Below are positions 47,296 through 59,303 of a stretch of DNA of 64,000 bases, piece after piece; within the stretch, counting starts at the first letter, position 1, and each line of letters begins with the position of its first letter. The notes beneath the pieces were generated by a model. It was not told the origin of the DNA. It searched no databases and worked only from the letters and a program-made list of their open reading frames with translations. A program made the position numbers and the translations under genes. This DNA comes from Begonia masoniana (Eukaryota; Streptophyta; Magnoliopsida; Cucurbitales; Begoniaceae): assembly GCA_022432975.1 (NCBI GenBank), contig CM039508.1:43655646-43719645 (forward strand), given 5' to 3'.

Positions 47296-47644
47296 GGCTC
47301 GAGGAACGAACGTCTGTTGTTTATTAAACAAACGTCTGTTCTTGGCGATTTCTCAAGAACGGACCCTATTCTAGCACCCGTTCCCCGAGCGTTATGAAAA
47401 GTGCTCGGTAACGGACGTCCGTACCTGAACACTTTCCAAAACGCTTGGGGAACGAGTCACAATGAATGGACGTGGGGAAATTTTGGAACGGACGCTCGTT
47501 CGTAGACAACAAGCGTCCGGTAGAGGTTGACTTGTTAGAATAAGAATAATTCAAGGGTGATGTTGTGAAAAATAATTCTTTAGTTGCATGTTTGTGAAAT
47601 ACCTCAAACATTGAAGTTTAAAATGGAGTTTACCCAATATTTAA

Positions 47645-48772
47645 AGTGGTGTTTGATGTCATGTACAATGACGAGTAGTTAGTCAATTGATTGAATTAAA
47701 TCATACTCTAGATTTTAATGACTTGATTTTATGTTAGAAATGGAATGGATCAATGTTTGGTATTAGGGTTACTTGGTTATTTTATAAATTATGTATGAGT
47801 CGTCAAATTTATTGTGTCTTGATTTTTTTCATAGTTAATTTTCTATCTCTACAAGTTGTATTTTACTCGTTAGGCTGTCTAATTTCATAGTTTGTTTTTT
47901 GCGTAGTACTGTCATTTTCAATATAAAAATATTGTAACACTCAAACTAATAAATAAAAATTTTTAGAACAAGGCCCGCCAACCTCACTAGATTTCTTTGG
48001 ATTTTGGAAGATTTCGTCTGGTTTCGGCGAAATTCATCGAGAGTCAATTGGAATCAAACGACGCCTGTCAGAATTCAGCAGAGGCTCCAGTAGTTGGAGG
48101 ACCGTCGAGCCTGACCCTAAGCCTCTTGGTGACGGGTCAGCCAGGTCCTGCCCGATCCATTGGTGACCTTGAAATAATAGGGAAGATGTAGAATTATTAC
48201 TTTGATTACAAATAGTAGAGTATATCTGCATAAGAAAAGTTCTTTTGTACACTAAAACACCTATTGATGTAAGAACCAAGAACAAATCTGTAAGATTCTT
48301 GACAAAAAACAGTAAATATTTTATCGATGAGAGCATAGCTCCCACATGATCGTAGATAACAATTTTCTTCTCAATCGACAGTTAGTATAAGTCAACTCTC
48401 TAGGGTGATAAAATTAAAGTATTTGACTTGAAAAATATTTCCCTTGATTATAGGAATTATACATTATCTTGCGAAATTTTAGTTGTAAACTAAATCAAGA
48501 TTATTTTAATCATTATATTAAATTAGAGCTTTACAATATTAAATAATTTTACATTCATATAAATCTATTTTTAATTAAGCTTAATTATTTGCTGTTAGTT
48601 TCACTTTAATAATTATAGTAAGTCAACTTAACTTAATCTAGATTGTTGAATATAAATTAATGATCTAAAATTGAAGCAAGAACAAACAAATTATTAGTAA
48701 TTCATCTCCCACTATATGACATACCTTCGATGTCTTAGAATTCGATAACATATGCTTTGAAAATTTGGAGCA
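47645..48772. other. Intergenic, no recognisable feature
   Basis: AT-rich sequence between MULE-B and the nested LTR/hAT complex. No coding region or bounded repeat was found. Confidence 0.45.
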
Positions 48773-50901
48773 GTTTGTGTAACACCCGACATTTTTGGCC
48801 GGGAAATTATCCTCGAACTATCGATCGGGATTAAGCTCATATTAATATAATGTATGTTTTGGTGAAATTTGTTGGAATGTTTAGTGGGAAACTAAACAAG
48901 AGCGTAACCAAAACAAACCATTACTTAGTGATGCATGGAAGGACAGTTTGAGAAGGAATTAAGGTTGGTGGGAGGGAGCCAATGAATGGCTGCCAAGTGT
49001 TCAACTTGCTGAACAAGATATGTTCTTCCTCCTACGTGAAACCCTCATTTTTCTCTTCTCCGCTTTATCTCTTCCAGACAAAGTGCGACAGATTTTCAAA
49101 ACTATGTCTTCTCCCGTTTTCTCCAGTAAAGGTTCGTGCATCACCGAGGTAACACGTTCATGTCTTCTCCCGTTTTCTCCAGTAAAGGTTCGTGCATCAC
49201 CGAGGTAACATGTTCAAGACTTGCAACTCTACAACAACAGGTAAGTTTATACCCGTAGGTTAGCCTTTAAGGCCCTACATCACGGAGACTTTAGGTTTTA
49301 CTTATGTCGGGAGGTTTCGGGTAGATAAGTTGGAGTTATATTTCGAGTCGTCTGTTTTTCTCTTTAGGTTCTGTTGTGCTATTTCTGTTGTCTGCTGTTT
49401 TAATTTTAAGCACTGTAAATGTTCATGTATACACGATTTTCCCGAAAGTTCATGCAAAATATTTTCTGTACACGGTTTGAAGCTAAGAAAGATAAAATCT
49501 GAATGTAATATATTGGTTAAGTGTGGGACGAGGACTGGTGTTCTGCTCTGAATTACTAGTGCCTGATAGTGCACTTCTGTTACGCCTGTTTCCCTACGGG
49601 GACTGGTGTTTTGCTCTGTATTTCTGTACCGTATCTCTGTTAGTGCCTGATAGTGCACTTTTGTCACGCCTGTTCTCCTATAAGCCCCACTTATACCCCT
49701 CTACCAGTGAAACGTAATGTACTGTAATGTCGCCGTATTCTGAAAATTCATGCATGGCATGTGCATCACTGCATTTTTATATGTTCTTACTGAGCTCTAG
49801 GCTCATAGTTGAACTCTCTGATGTAGGTACGGATCCCGTGGATGAGGACTTTGTACCTCAGACCAATGAATAAAAGGCTGGTGGCGCGAGTTTCGGAGTT
49901 GGTTGTGGTAGCTAGACATATTCCTGACCAGAGAGAATGAGGTTTTAAAGTTTTGTGTTATGTTTTAAAAACTTCCGTTATGGTGAATTCTAGAAATGCA
50001 TGCTAAGTTCTGTACTGCTTTTGAGATTTTAAAACGATGTATGGCATCTGTATTGATGTTTAAAACCTCTGTATTTGACTAGGGGTGGGCAATCATCGGT
50101 TCGGTTCGGTTTTGGACCGAACAAAACCGATGACATCGGTTTCGGTTCCGGTTTCTGAACCTGAAACCGAAACTGAAACCGATTAACTTAAAATAGACCC
50201 GAACCGAAAAGTTCGGTTCGGGTCAAGTCGGTTCAGACCTGAAACATGAAATAAATACAATTAAAATTTAAAACCTTGCAGCCTGAGAAAAACTTACAAT
50301 TTTGTTTCATCACATTTGCCTCACCAAGTGTTTTTCAGTCCGCCCAAACAGAACTCAGGTAACAACAAAATGAACAAAAGCTACACATGCCCTAAAAACT
50401 GTAAAAATCTACAATGACCACTAACAAGTTTCCAAAGAGATTGTGTCCAAATGCTTATAAACCCATAAACAACACAGCTTTAGTCAGAGACTTAGGAAGA
50501 AATTAAATAATAGCCATGCACAAAATCAAAGTTCTACCAATGAAGAAGGAGGTTCTCATCCAACTTGTTCCAGACATTGATTGCTACATTATAGTTAGTG
50601 GTCACATTAATGGTTGGACCCGAAAACTTGCCGTTAATAGCAATAACCTTCAAAAAAAAATGAAGAAATAGAAATGATTAGTAAGACCATGTCGGCATTT
50701 AAACACAACCGGTGGCTTAAGCTCAGCTTTCTAAGAATGCACAACAAAAATGATAAAGCTTCATGCAAAATCTTTAGAAATTGATCAAATTGCTTAATCG
50801 TACCTTAGCCATAACTCAATAATATCTTTCTCTTTTTTTTCATTCCTTTGAGTTAAAGCATCAATTTCTATAACAAAAATTCAATAATATGAAACTAGTG
50901 A

Positions 50902-53900
50902 CTAGTAAGAATAAAAATAATATTTGCAATATAATAGTTCATATAAAATAAATGAAGTACCTTCATTAATAGATTTATAATCACTGTCAGACAAAGTTGG
51001 ACTCTTAGAACGGATCCAACTTTGAGTGCAAATAATAGCTTCCACCGTCGTTGGTAATAAAGATGTACGCGATGAGTCCACAATACGACCACCACAACTG
51101 AATGCGGACTCTAAAGCGAAGGTCGAAATTGGAATGACGAAAATATCTTTGGCTATTTTGCTCAGAATCGGATATTTGTGGCCATTCAACTTCCACCATG
51201 TCAATATATCTAAACTATCTGAGTATTTTTCAAGTTTCTCGGTCATATACTCATCAATTTCAGACATATTAATAGAAGTATCAAACTCTAGAGAATTGTC
51301 AAAGAAGGTAGAGGTTGCAATATTAGTTGCCTTTGGAATCTTAACCCTTGAAGTTAGACATCTGTCATCTGAATCACCTTTGAAATCCAAATATAGTCTT
51401 TCCATTACATTCTCCACTTTGTTCATAAGCTCTGCAACTCTATCATTCCCAAACAAGATGCTTAGATAATGTTTTAATAGTTTTGACTTGCATCTTGGAT
51501 CGAGAAGGACCGCCACGAAGACAAGAATATTGAACCTTTCAAAAGTGCCCCAATACTTGTCAAATTTATTCTGCATGCCTAAAGCCATTGTCCTTAATAG
51601 CATATTGTCAGCCTTGACATGTTGTTGAATGATCATCTTTAACTGACATACTTCACTAACATACAAATTAAATGTAACATGTAATGAAGCGAAAACAGTG
51701 TTAGTTGAGTCATAAAAAACCTTCAGAAACTTGCAAAATACTCGAATATTTGTCCAATCTTCGCTTGTAAGAGGCCCTTCTTCATCGAGGTCTGATATGA
51801 AATTGCTGTCACATTCTCTCATTTTTTCAAAAGCTTTTTCATATTTCTCAGCATTATCTAGCATCAAATACGTAGAGTTCCATCTAGTGCACACATCCAG
51901 GGTTACATTTCTTTTAAATGCAATCTTGCAACTGTCAACACAATTCTTGAAATAATCTTCCTGGGGAAGATTTGATATATTTGACAGCTTTTGTAGCACC
52001 TGGTTCTATCGAACCAGCCTTTTATTATTAAAGTAATACACTTGACTAGGTAATGAATTAAATAAGGTTATTGAACAACTTGTTAAGGGTATTAGAGTAA
52101 TTTACAATGTTCAAAAGTTGGGTAACGTATTTAAGGATAAGGGTTGGGTTTATTGCACTGTAGCCGCCACCCCCCCCTCTCATACTCTTCTCTTCGGAAA
52201 CTTTCAGCTCAAGCAGCCGAGCTCTCTAGGCGATTCTCCTCGCTCGGTTCTCCTTCGACTTAGGTAAGTTTCTTTTCCTTATTTCTCTTGTGGTATAGTG
52301 GTGAAATGCCTGGAGGATTGCAATGTGAGGATTTTGAGGATGCTGAGATTGAGTGTAGATTCGGGTTTTAGCGATAAGTAGGAATGCTCGGGTAGTAGAG
52401 TTTCTAACTAGATTTCTCGAACCGCTGTTTGATATTTTGAAAGGTTTGGTGAAGCCTTGATTTATATTCTGTATGAACTTAGGTGAACAGACCTCCGAAG
52501 TAGCTAGCAACCAGACAGATTTCCAGGAGCCAGGTAAGTAAAGTATTGCTTGTGCCTTCGGGCCTACATCACAAAACAGTAGGTTTATGTATGCTTGAAT
52601 GTTTCTATTGTCCATGCATCATGTTTTGTTAAAAGTTACGAAAATGAATTTCATGTAAGGAATGGTAAGGTATGAACTGTATGCGACAGACAAGCTATTA
52701 AGGGAACTAATCCACCCCTTAACTTATGAAGGGATTTAGACATTGGGAGAATTGATCCCACTCCCAAGGGAACCATGGGATCAGATCAAGTGTTAAGGGA
52801 ATTCATCTGCCCCTTAATTAAGTAGGAGGATGTAGACATTGGGAGAATTGATCCTACTCCCAAGGGAACCATGGGATCAGATCATGTTATGAACGAATGC
52901 GTATGCCACTGAGATGAGAAAAATAGAAACTGCATTTTAGGAGTATAAGTTCAGCATTTTACTTCATTCATATACTGCTTTACTTACTTAGCATTAGGCT
53001 AATAGATGAGTTTTGTGATGTAGGTGAAGAAGTGTTAGCAGGTGTGTCTCCTGATCGTGTTGAGGAATAGTGGACGTTGGAGGAGAGCATTCAGGCTTCG
53101 GCATGGTAACTGATGGGGCGGTTTAGCATGTTGTCTACAGATGTGGAGGTTTAGTGGATAATGATTTAATCGAGTATATGAAGTTTTTAGTAAATGAGAT
53201 TACAGCTATTTGACTTTGTTTTCGAGAATTTCTGATTTTCATGTTTTTACTGAATTTGATCAATACAATGACTTGGAGTGTTATGAATGGATTTTTGGTA
53301 AAATGTTTTAAGTCTGTTAGATAGTCGAAGCTTTCTCGGGTTATAGACAGGTTGTTTAGTCCATTGGTAGGAATTGAATAATTTTTTGTATCAGTGGATA
53401 TGTGTAGAGGTTTATTGCGTTCTGTGGAAGGAAATCGTGTTGATGTCTATCGGAGGAAGGAAGTCTATCGGTAGATGTGGTGTGTCAGTCTGTCGGAAGA
53501 TGGAAGTCTATCGGCAAATGCCTTAAGGAGTCATGTGAGAAGCACGTGTCGGCAAATGTAGTCTATTCGATCGGAAGGTGTAGAGTATTAAGTCGTCGAG
53601 TAGTGATCGGCAGGTGTAGTCTGAGAGAGTTAAGGGGTTTTGTCGTTTAGTGAATCGGAAGATGTAGAGTAATCTGTTTTGTCGTTTAGTGAATCGGAAG
53701 ATGTAGAGTAATCTGTTTTGTCGTTTAGTGAATCGGAAGATGTAGAGTAATCTGTTTGTCGTTTAGTGAATCGGAAGATGTAGAGTAATCTGTTTTGTCG
53801 TTTAGTGAATCGGAAGATGTAGAGTAATCTGTTTGTCGTTTAGTGAATCGGAAGATGTAGTGTATGTTTTAATTCTATCGGAAGGAGTCATATTGTTGTT

Positions 53901-55291
53901 ATCGGAAGATGTCGTGTGTTTATCTATTGAGAGATGAAATTGCGCTGACTTCATCGGCAGATGAAGTTATGTTGACTTCATCGGCAGATGAAGTGGTGTA
54001 TGAAGTTCTCACGACTTCATCGGCAGATGAAGTTGTGGGTGAAGTCGTGTAGACGTCATCGGCAGAAGCCTTTGGTTTTCTACTTCTGCTTCTTCTGTTG
54101 ACTTTGTCGTCGGCAGATGAATTCGACTTTTGTAATTCCTTGAGTAGTCCATCACTTAAAACCTTAATTCTTTTGACCGGACACTCGAAATATTTCCATT
54201 AATCTTTCCAACAATATTTTCACCGCTAGTTTAACCCCATTGTAGTCTTAAATAATTTTTCCGCTGCAAAGTTTTCAAATGTTTTGAACGTTTAGTAAAC
54301 GTCAAATTTTGTATGTCGAATGAAGTTTTAAATTTATTTGAAATTTCTTAGTCATGGTCAAGTAATGAGTAGCGAACCGGGTTCAGATAACTCGGGGCGT
54401 TACAGCTTTTCGTACCATGCTAATTAAATGTTGATGTTCCTTCAACCCATCATTAACAATCAAATTTAAAATGTGCACAAAGCATCTAACATGAATAAAT
54501 TCTCCATCTAAAACAACCGAACTCTGCCAATTACGCAAAGTCTTAACCAAACAAGAAATTGCAACATCATTAGATGATGCATTATCAACAGTAATGGTCA
54601 TAACATTCTCAATGCCCCAACCCAACAAATAGTCTTCAAGTAATTTTCCATTGGTTTCACCTTTGTGATTTTCTATTTGAACAAAATTCAAAATTTTTTT
54701 ATGCAACTTCCAATCAACATCAATAAAATGACCAGTCACAACCATATAATTGATATTTTGATTCGAAATCCAAGTATCAGTAGTTAAACTCACTCTTTGA
54801 CTTTTTCTACTAATAAATTCTTTCAACTGTCTTTTCTCATTGTTGTATATAGCTTCAATATCTCTTGCTACTGTTCTACGAGAAGGCATAACAAAAGAAC
54901 TTCGAAAATATTGAAGACATTCTTTAAATCCTTCTCATTCAACCATTCTCATAGGCAACTCATCCTTAATTAGCATGCTAGCAATCACTTTACGCCCCCC
55001 TACCTGAGTAAATGTTGCTACTTTAGAACATTGTCCCCCACTTTCCTTCTTTAAAAAAGGCAATGTTGTTTGTTTGACATCCAATTGTGACAAATACTTT
55101 TTACACACTTTTAAATGTCTGGTCATATTTGAAGTACCATTTCGTACAGAATGAGATGCATATAACTGACCACAGTGGTTACAACTAGCTTTAGGTGCAT
55201 TTTCATCACAATTTTCATCCAAAGTGAAGTTATCCCAAGCATTGGATCTACTTCTTTTCTTCGGATTACTATCATTCACATTAGTTTCCAT
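50902..55291 (-). pseudogene. hAT transposase (BED finger, DUF659/RICESLEEPER-like, hATC), broken
   Basis: Reading on the minus strand, METNVNDSNPKKRSRSNAWD (55291) leads into a BED-type zinc finger with CNHCGQLY and HLKVC ligands. In-frame TGA at 54937-54935 replaces what is Gly in relatives. The catalytic core follows at 54889-54410 (RVSLTTDTWISNQNINYMVV; ITVDNASSNDVAI; RCFVHILNLIVNDGL). A 2.4-kb solo LTR interrupts here. The rest is 51985-50902 (DVCTRWNSTYLML), with the hATC dimerisation domain near 51180-51010 (WWKLNGHKYPILSKIAKDIF; ALESAFSCGGRIVDSSRTSL). A one-base shift occurs near 51950, just after the insertion site. A short last exon may lie at about 50868-50825. The three lesions make it non-functional. 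Confidence 0.92.
51992..54405 (+). mobile_element. Solo LTR (2414 bp) inserted in the hAT transposase gene
   Basis: The duplication GCTTT (51987-51991 and 54406-54410) flanks TGTAGCACCTGG..CGGGGCGTTACA. There is no internal retroelement coding or second LTR. Its layout parallels the outer LTR: an AT-rich promoter side, a leader near 52190 (TCTTCTCTTCGG), CAGGTAAGT near 52533, GGGCCTACATCAC near 52561, and GATGTAG|GTGAAG near 53020. It has two 105-bp tandem units at about 52690-52890, a 41-bp GGAAGATGTAGAGTAATCTG repeat (five to six copies) at 53640-53870, and TCATCGGCAGATGAAGT repeats at 53955-54120. Confidence 0.92.
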
Positions 55292-57970
55292 CCTAAAAAA
55301 ATAATTAACAACAATCATATTCATCATTCAATTAACGAAACAAATTCAAACAATTCTATTATTCTATAGCAAATATCACAAATTTTTATACTCTAATTCA
55401 GTAATTTTATATCAAATATCACAAATATGTCACAATCAATAGTCAGACTCACAGCAAGCAACAATTACATAAATAAACACCCTATAATTTTAAACAGCAA
55501 ACAATGCTCTCGATCAACAATTTCGAAGAGTCTCCCACATGACATCAGCCCTAATGTATACTAGTACATAAATAAAAAATTATAAACACATTACACATAC
55601 AGTTAAGTAATTTCTTCATGGTGAAAGAGAAGTTGGTGCTTTCTGCAATATGCTGACGAAAACTTAACCTAAACCAGAAAGCTTTACAGAGCTTGATGAA
55701 CAAGTAAACTTAATGTTTGCAGGTAACAGAAGAATTCTACGAAACAGTTGAGTAATTTCTTTACGGTGATTACTGATTAGTAGGTCTGCGAATCTTATTT
55801 TTTGATCACAAACTATATAATATAACAAAAAACAAATCTTCCTGTAGACTTTTTGATCTCTATGAATACTTGCTCTATACTTGTCGTCTGTCGCTCGCTG
55901 GAGCACCAAGGAGCCGTCACCCGTCAGTCCTCTGTCGCTGCCGCAGGAGTGCCGAGGAGTCGTCTCGTCGGTCGTCTGTCGCTTCACTGGAGTGGAGGCT
56001 GGCTGGAGTCGTCGGTCTTCTGTCGCTTCGTCGAAGAGTTGTCGGTAGTCTGTCGCCGAGGAGTCATCTGTCGCTTTGCTTCGTCGAGGAGTCGTCTGTC
56101 GCCGAGGAGTCGTCTGCCTTAAACTGAAAATCCCGAGTTCTAATCCCGACACCCTAAGCCCAAATATTTGTGCAAGCTTCAGGGTTCAATTTTTCGGTTC
56201 GGTTTGGGTTTGACTTCCACCCGAACCGAACCCGACCTGAACACAAAAAAAGAACTCATGTACCCAAACCGAACCCTCGATTAGGTTCGGTTTCTCGGGT
56301 CTGCCCACCCCCTATATTTGACAGTTGTATTTATATATTTTGAAATATTCTGGAACTGCCTTGAGTTCTCTCTATTGGTCTGTGCATGGATGGTCTCTAG
56401 TTTTAGAGTTATCCATGCAGTTTGATTTCTTAAACTCCTGTCATGTTTTCTGTTATGTCCGAAAATCATGTTCTGAATCATTTTTTTTAGAATTTGAAAC
56501 TTTTATGCCATCTGTTTTTATGCTCCTTGTTCGTATGTCTTCCTGTTAAAAGTTGTCAAATTTTGTCTTTAAAACTACATCTTCCGATCACATCCACCGC
56601 TGCTTTTAAAATCACTTCTACCGCTTCGGTTTATTTACATCTACTGCCTTAGGATTCACATCTACCGCTTCGGTTTATTTACATCTACTGCCTTAGGATT
56701 CACATCCACCGCTCCGGTTTATTTACATCTACCGCCTAACGTCATTCATCTCACATCTTCCGATTACGTCCACCGCTGCCTTTAAAGTTCATTTCTGTCT
56801 GTAGTTCACATCCACCGGTGAACAGTTCATTTCTGTCTGTAGTTCACATCCACCGGTGAACAGTTCATTTCTGTCTGTAATTCACATCCACCGGTGAACA
56901 GTTCATTTCTGTCTGTAGTTCACTTCCACCGGTGAACAGTGCATTTCTTTCTGTAGTTCACTTCCACCGGTGAACAGTACTTTTCTGCCTGTAGTTCACT
57001 TCCACCGGTAAACAGTGCATTTCTGCCTACATCCACCGCTGCTTTTAAAATTACATCTTCCGCCTGATGTCATCCACATCTTCCGCCTGACGTCATCCAC
57101 ATCTTCCGCCTGACGTCATCTGCTTTACTGTTGCTTCTATTTAATTCATATATGCCGCTGTCACTGTTCATTTTTAGTTTATTCACATTTACCGCTGTTT
57201 ATTGTTCACTTTTGTCTTATTCACATCCACCGCTAGTCTATATTGCCCGCCCAGTTTACTTACATTTTCTGTTTCGTCTACTGCCTACGTCTTCCACCCA
57301 GTTTATTTATGCCATCCACTGTAGCCCTTCTACATTATGCCCTCCTGCAGTTGTTTTCATTCTCTCTGTTATCCTATTTTATTCTGCTTCTTCATTTCAG
57401 CCGTCCATTTCTATTTACTGTTTTTCCTAATTTCCTTCTGTCAATCACCCCTGTAATCCAGTTTTAAATTAGCTGCATGTATCTTATCACGTTGTTCTCT
57501 GCATGCCCGTCGTCCATCCAACCTTTTAGTTAAACGTTCCAAGTATTCTGATTTCTTCTGCCGTTTATTCTGTAGTCCGATTTTAACTGTTTTCCTGTTT
57601 TATTTTCAAACCTAGAGAAAGTTCTCTCTCTGTGTAAAGTTTTAAGGGTTTGTTTTTAAAGGTTCAGTCTGTTTATTCAAAAAAAAAAAATAGTCCCCGT
57701 TTTTAATGTTCCGGAGTGATGGCTCCTCGGACCCCAATCGGGTCGGGGGTTGTCACAGTTTGTGTAAATATCATCACAAAAAAAAAACAAAAATTAGTAT
57801 ATTCGTAAGTGACAATGACATTAAGATAATAACAAAGTTAAGTTGTTTGGTAAAATTACAACTCCTAACGTAGATTAAGTGGACTAATTAAAATAGTGTT
57901 ACGTTGTCTTTGAAGTATGACCCAATTTTTAATAAATGTTCTAGACTTTACAAAAGTTCGATTATATTAT

Positions 57971-58394
57971 ACGATGTGACATATTTTATGTGCAATATAC
58001 GCGGACAAGAATGACATATAAGACCTAGATGATTAAATTAAACGATGGAATTGGTCGTTGAAAAAATGAATGTGAACTTCTTTTTTGTCGGAATGGAAAA
58101 ATAGAGCCGTGGGCTTTTTATGTGCATGAGGAAAATGTTGGAATAAGGTATTTTTTTAACAAAATAATATTTATAGAATTATACGATGTGACATATTTTA
58201 TGTGCAATATACGCGGACAAGAATGACATATAAGACCTAGATGATTAAATTAAACGATGGAATTGGTCGTTGAAAAAATGAATGTGAACTTCTTTTTTGT
58301 CGGAATGGAAAAATAGAGCCGTGGGCTTTTTATGTGCATGAGGAAAATGTTGGAATAAGGTATTTTTTTAACAAAATAATATTTATAGAATTAT
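57971..58394. repeat. Perfect 212-bp tandem duplication
   Basis: ACGATGTGACATATTTTATG starts at 57971 and 58183, and the 212-bp units look identical base for base by eye. No coding. It could be a true recent duplication or an assembly artefact. Confidence 0.95.
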
Positions 58395-59083
58395 AGTTTT
58401 TTAAAAAATTATATAGAGGGGCTAGCACGTTTTATGATTATTGAAATTTTTAGGGTAGGTTTAAAAATTATTGTCCAATATTATTTAAAAGGTAAAAAGA
58501 GTAAATTTCAATTATAAAAACTTATGTGTAGTAATGTTTGGAGGGGGGACCAACCGGTGCGGTTCCCATTCTAGGGTGGTACCAGAGCTCACGGAGGTTG
58601 TGGTCCCCAATTGAGCTGAGAGAAATTGGGAAGTGCATCCAAAACAAAATGGTCAAAGTAAAAATAATTAACGTTTAATTTAGGTTGTAAAAAAGTTGTC
58701 AATTAGAAAAAAGAACTAAAAGTGTAAAATACAAATGAATCTAGAAATAATTAAAAAGATAAAAAAAATTCTAATAAAAAACATTATAATGAACTGAACT
58801 TAGTGCTCATACGTAAAAAACTTAGTGCTCATTTCTGCCCAAAGATGTGAAGTTTGTGAATCATCCAAGTTATATTGGCTGGAAATAGTATGATAATTTC
58901 TCACCTCTCATATCCATATCTTTTGAACTTGATTCTTATCCTTTTTAGGCATTTTGATTGTAGGACTAGGAAGTTGAAACCGGTTATTGTTGATATAATG
59001 ACATATTTTTCCAGTAAGATATTGTCCGCTCTATAAATTGAGTCGTACTTCAATATCCTCTGCTCACAGATTTGTTTGGCGAT
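58395..59083. other. Intergenic, no recognisable feature
   Basis: AT-rich with a short GC-richer patch at about 58540-58640. Nothing coding or bounded was found. The part from about 58985 shades into the LTR relic that holds the 5S-like segment. Confidence 0.4.
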
Positions 59084-59149
59084 GACTTTCGAGTCGGTCA
59101 CCCAACATGGTACTGCTCTCACTGGAGCACTTTTAACTTTGGAGTTCTC
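59084..59149 (-). repeat. 5S-rRNA-like promoter segment in an LTR relic (Cassandra-like)
   Basis: The minus strand reads GAGAACTCCAAAGTTAAAAG, then GTGCTCCAGTGAGAGCAGTAC and TTGGGTGACCGACTCGAAAG. This parallels the A box, intermediate element and C box region of plant 5S rRNA (AAGTTAAGCGTGC, GGGCGAGAGTAGTAC, GGATGGGTGACC). Only this internal part is present, without the 5S ends, so it is not a 5S gene. The downstream AGCGGACAATATC motif, still on the minus strand, is common in plant LTRs of this type. Terminal Cassandra-like TRIMs carry such 5S-derived segments; the relic's limits are not clear. Confidence 0.6.
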
Positions 59150-59303
59150 CCCTTTTTACGACTCGAGATTTGCCTATACTTAAATCTGGAATTTACCTAC
59201 ACTGGGCTTAGGTCCCCAGGTTTGCCTCACAGTCATGTTCATACGTACCATTCGGGTCATCCTAGTTGATCCTGTGCTCTATCTTTCGGAGAGAAGTGCT
59301 ATG

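Larger units (their letters stand above)
41454..47635. mobile_element. MULE-B: complete but decayed Mutator-like element with two convergent genes
   Basis: Bounded by the 9-bp target duplication AATATTTAA (41445-41453 and 47636-47644). The left end TGGTAAATTCCATTTTAAG matches the inverted right end GGGTAAACTCCATTTTAAA. The inverted repeats continue for about 350 bp, to about 42220 at the left (excluding a 419-bp insertion) and about 47230 at the right. Both include a TATA box. A plus-strand gene (42446-43703) and a minus-strand transposase (46870-44200) converge toward the middle. Both are broken, so the copy is dead. Confidence 0.92.
50080..56314 (-). mobile_element. hAT DNA transposon, 6235 bp, inserted in the solo LTR
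   Basis: An exact 8-bp target duplication TATTTGAC (50072-50079 and 56315-56322) surrounds termini TAGGGGTGGGCA and, inverted, TAGGGGGTGGGCA (one-base length difference). Subterminal regions (50099-50250 and 56190-56300) are packed with GGTTCGG/CCGAACC motifs, probably transposase-binding sites. It encodes a minus-strand hAT transposase, now broken, and is itself interrupted by an LTR at 51992-54405. Confidence 0.96.
48778..57757 (+). mobile_element. Solo LTR (about 2.74 kb) interrupted by a hAT transposon
   Basis: Flanked by the duplication GTTTG (48773-48777 and 57758-57762), starting TGTAACACCCGACA and ending GGGGGTTGTCACA, as in Ty3/gypsy LTRs. Without the hAT (50080-56314) and its extra 8-bp duplication it is 2737 bp. 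There is no primer-binding site, coding or second LTR, so it is a solo LTR left by LTR-LTR recombination. Internal features: a 56-bp duplication at 49105-49215, a CAGGTAAGT splice-donor-like site near 49240, GATGTAG|GT near 49823, and pyrimidine-rich minisatellites at 56580-57130 (units such as CACATCCACCGGTGAACAGT). Confidence 0.9.

Noticed and set aside
55664..56152. 162-codon minus-strand frame and overlapping plus-strand frames in the hAT 5' region
   Set aside because: Low-complexity GTCGTCTGTCGCC-type repeat sequence; open on both strands because of composition, with no domain.
48778..57757. Endogenous pararetrovirus sequence
   Set aside because: No movement-protein, coat-protein or reverse-transcriptase motifs of that type; terminal TG..CA and duplication fit solo LTRs.
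59084..59149. Functional 5S rRNA gene
   Set aside because: Only the internal promoter-like part is present; the 5S 5' and 3' ends and terminator T-run are missing.
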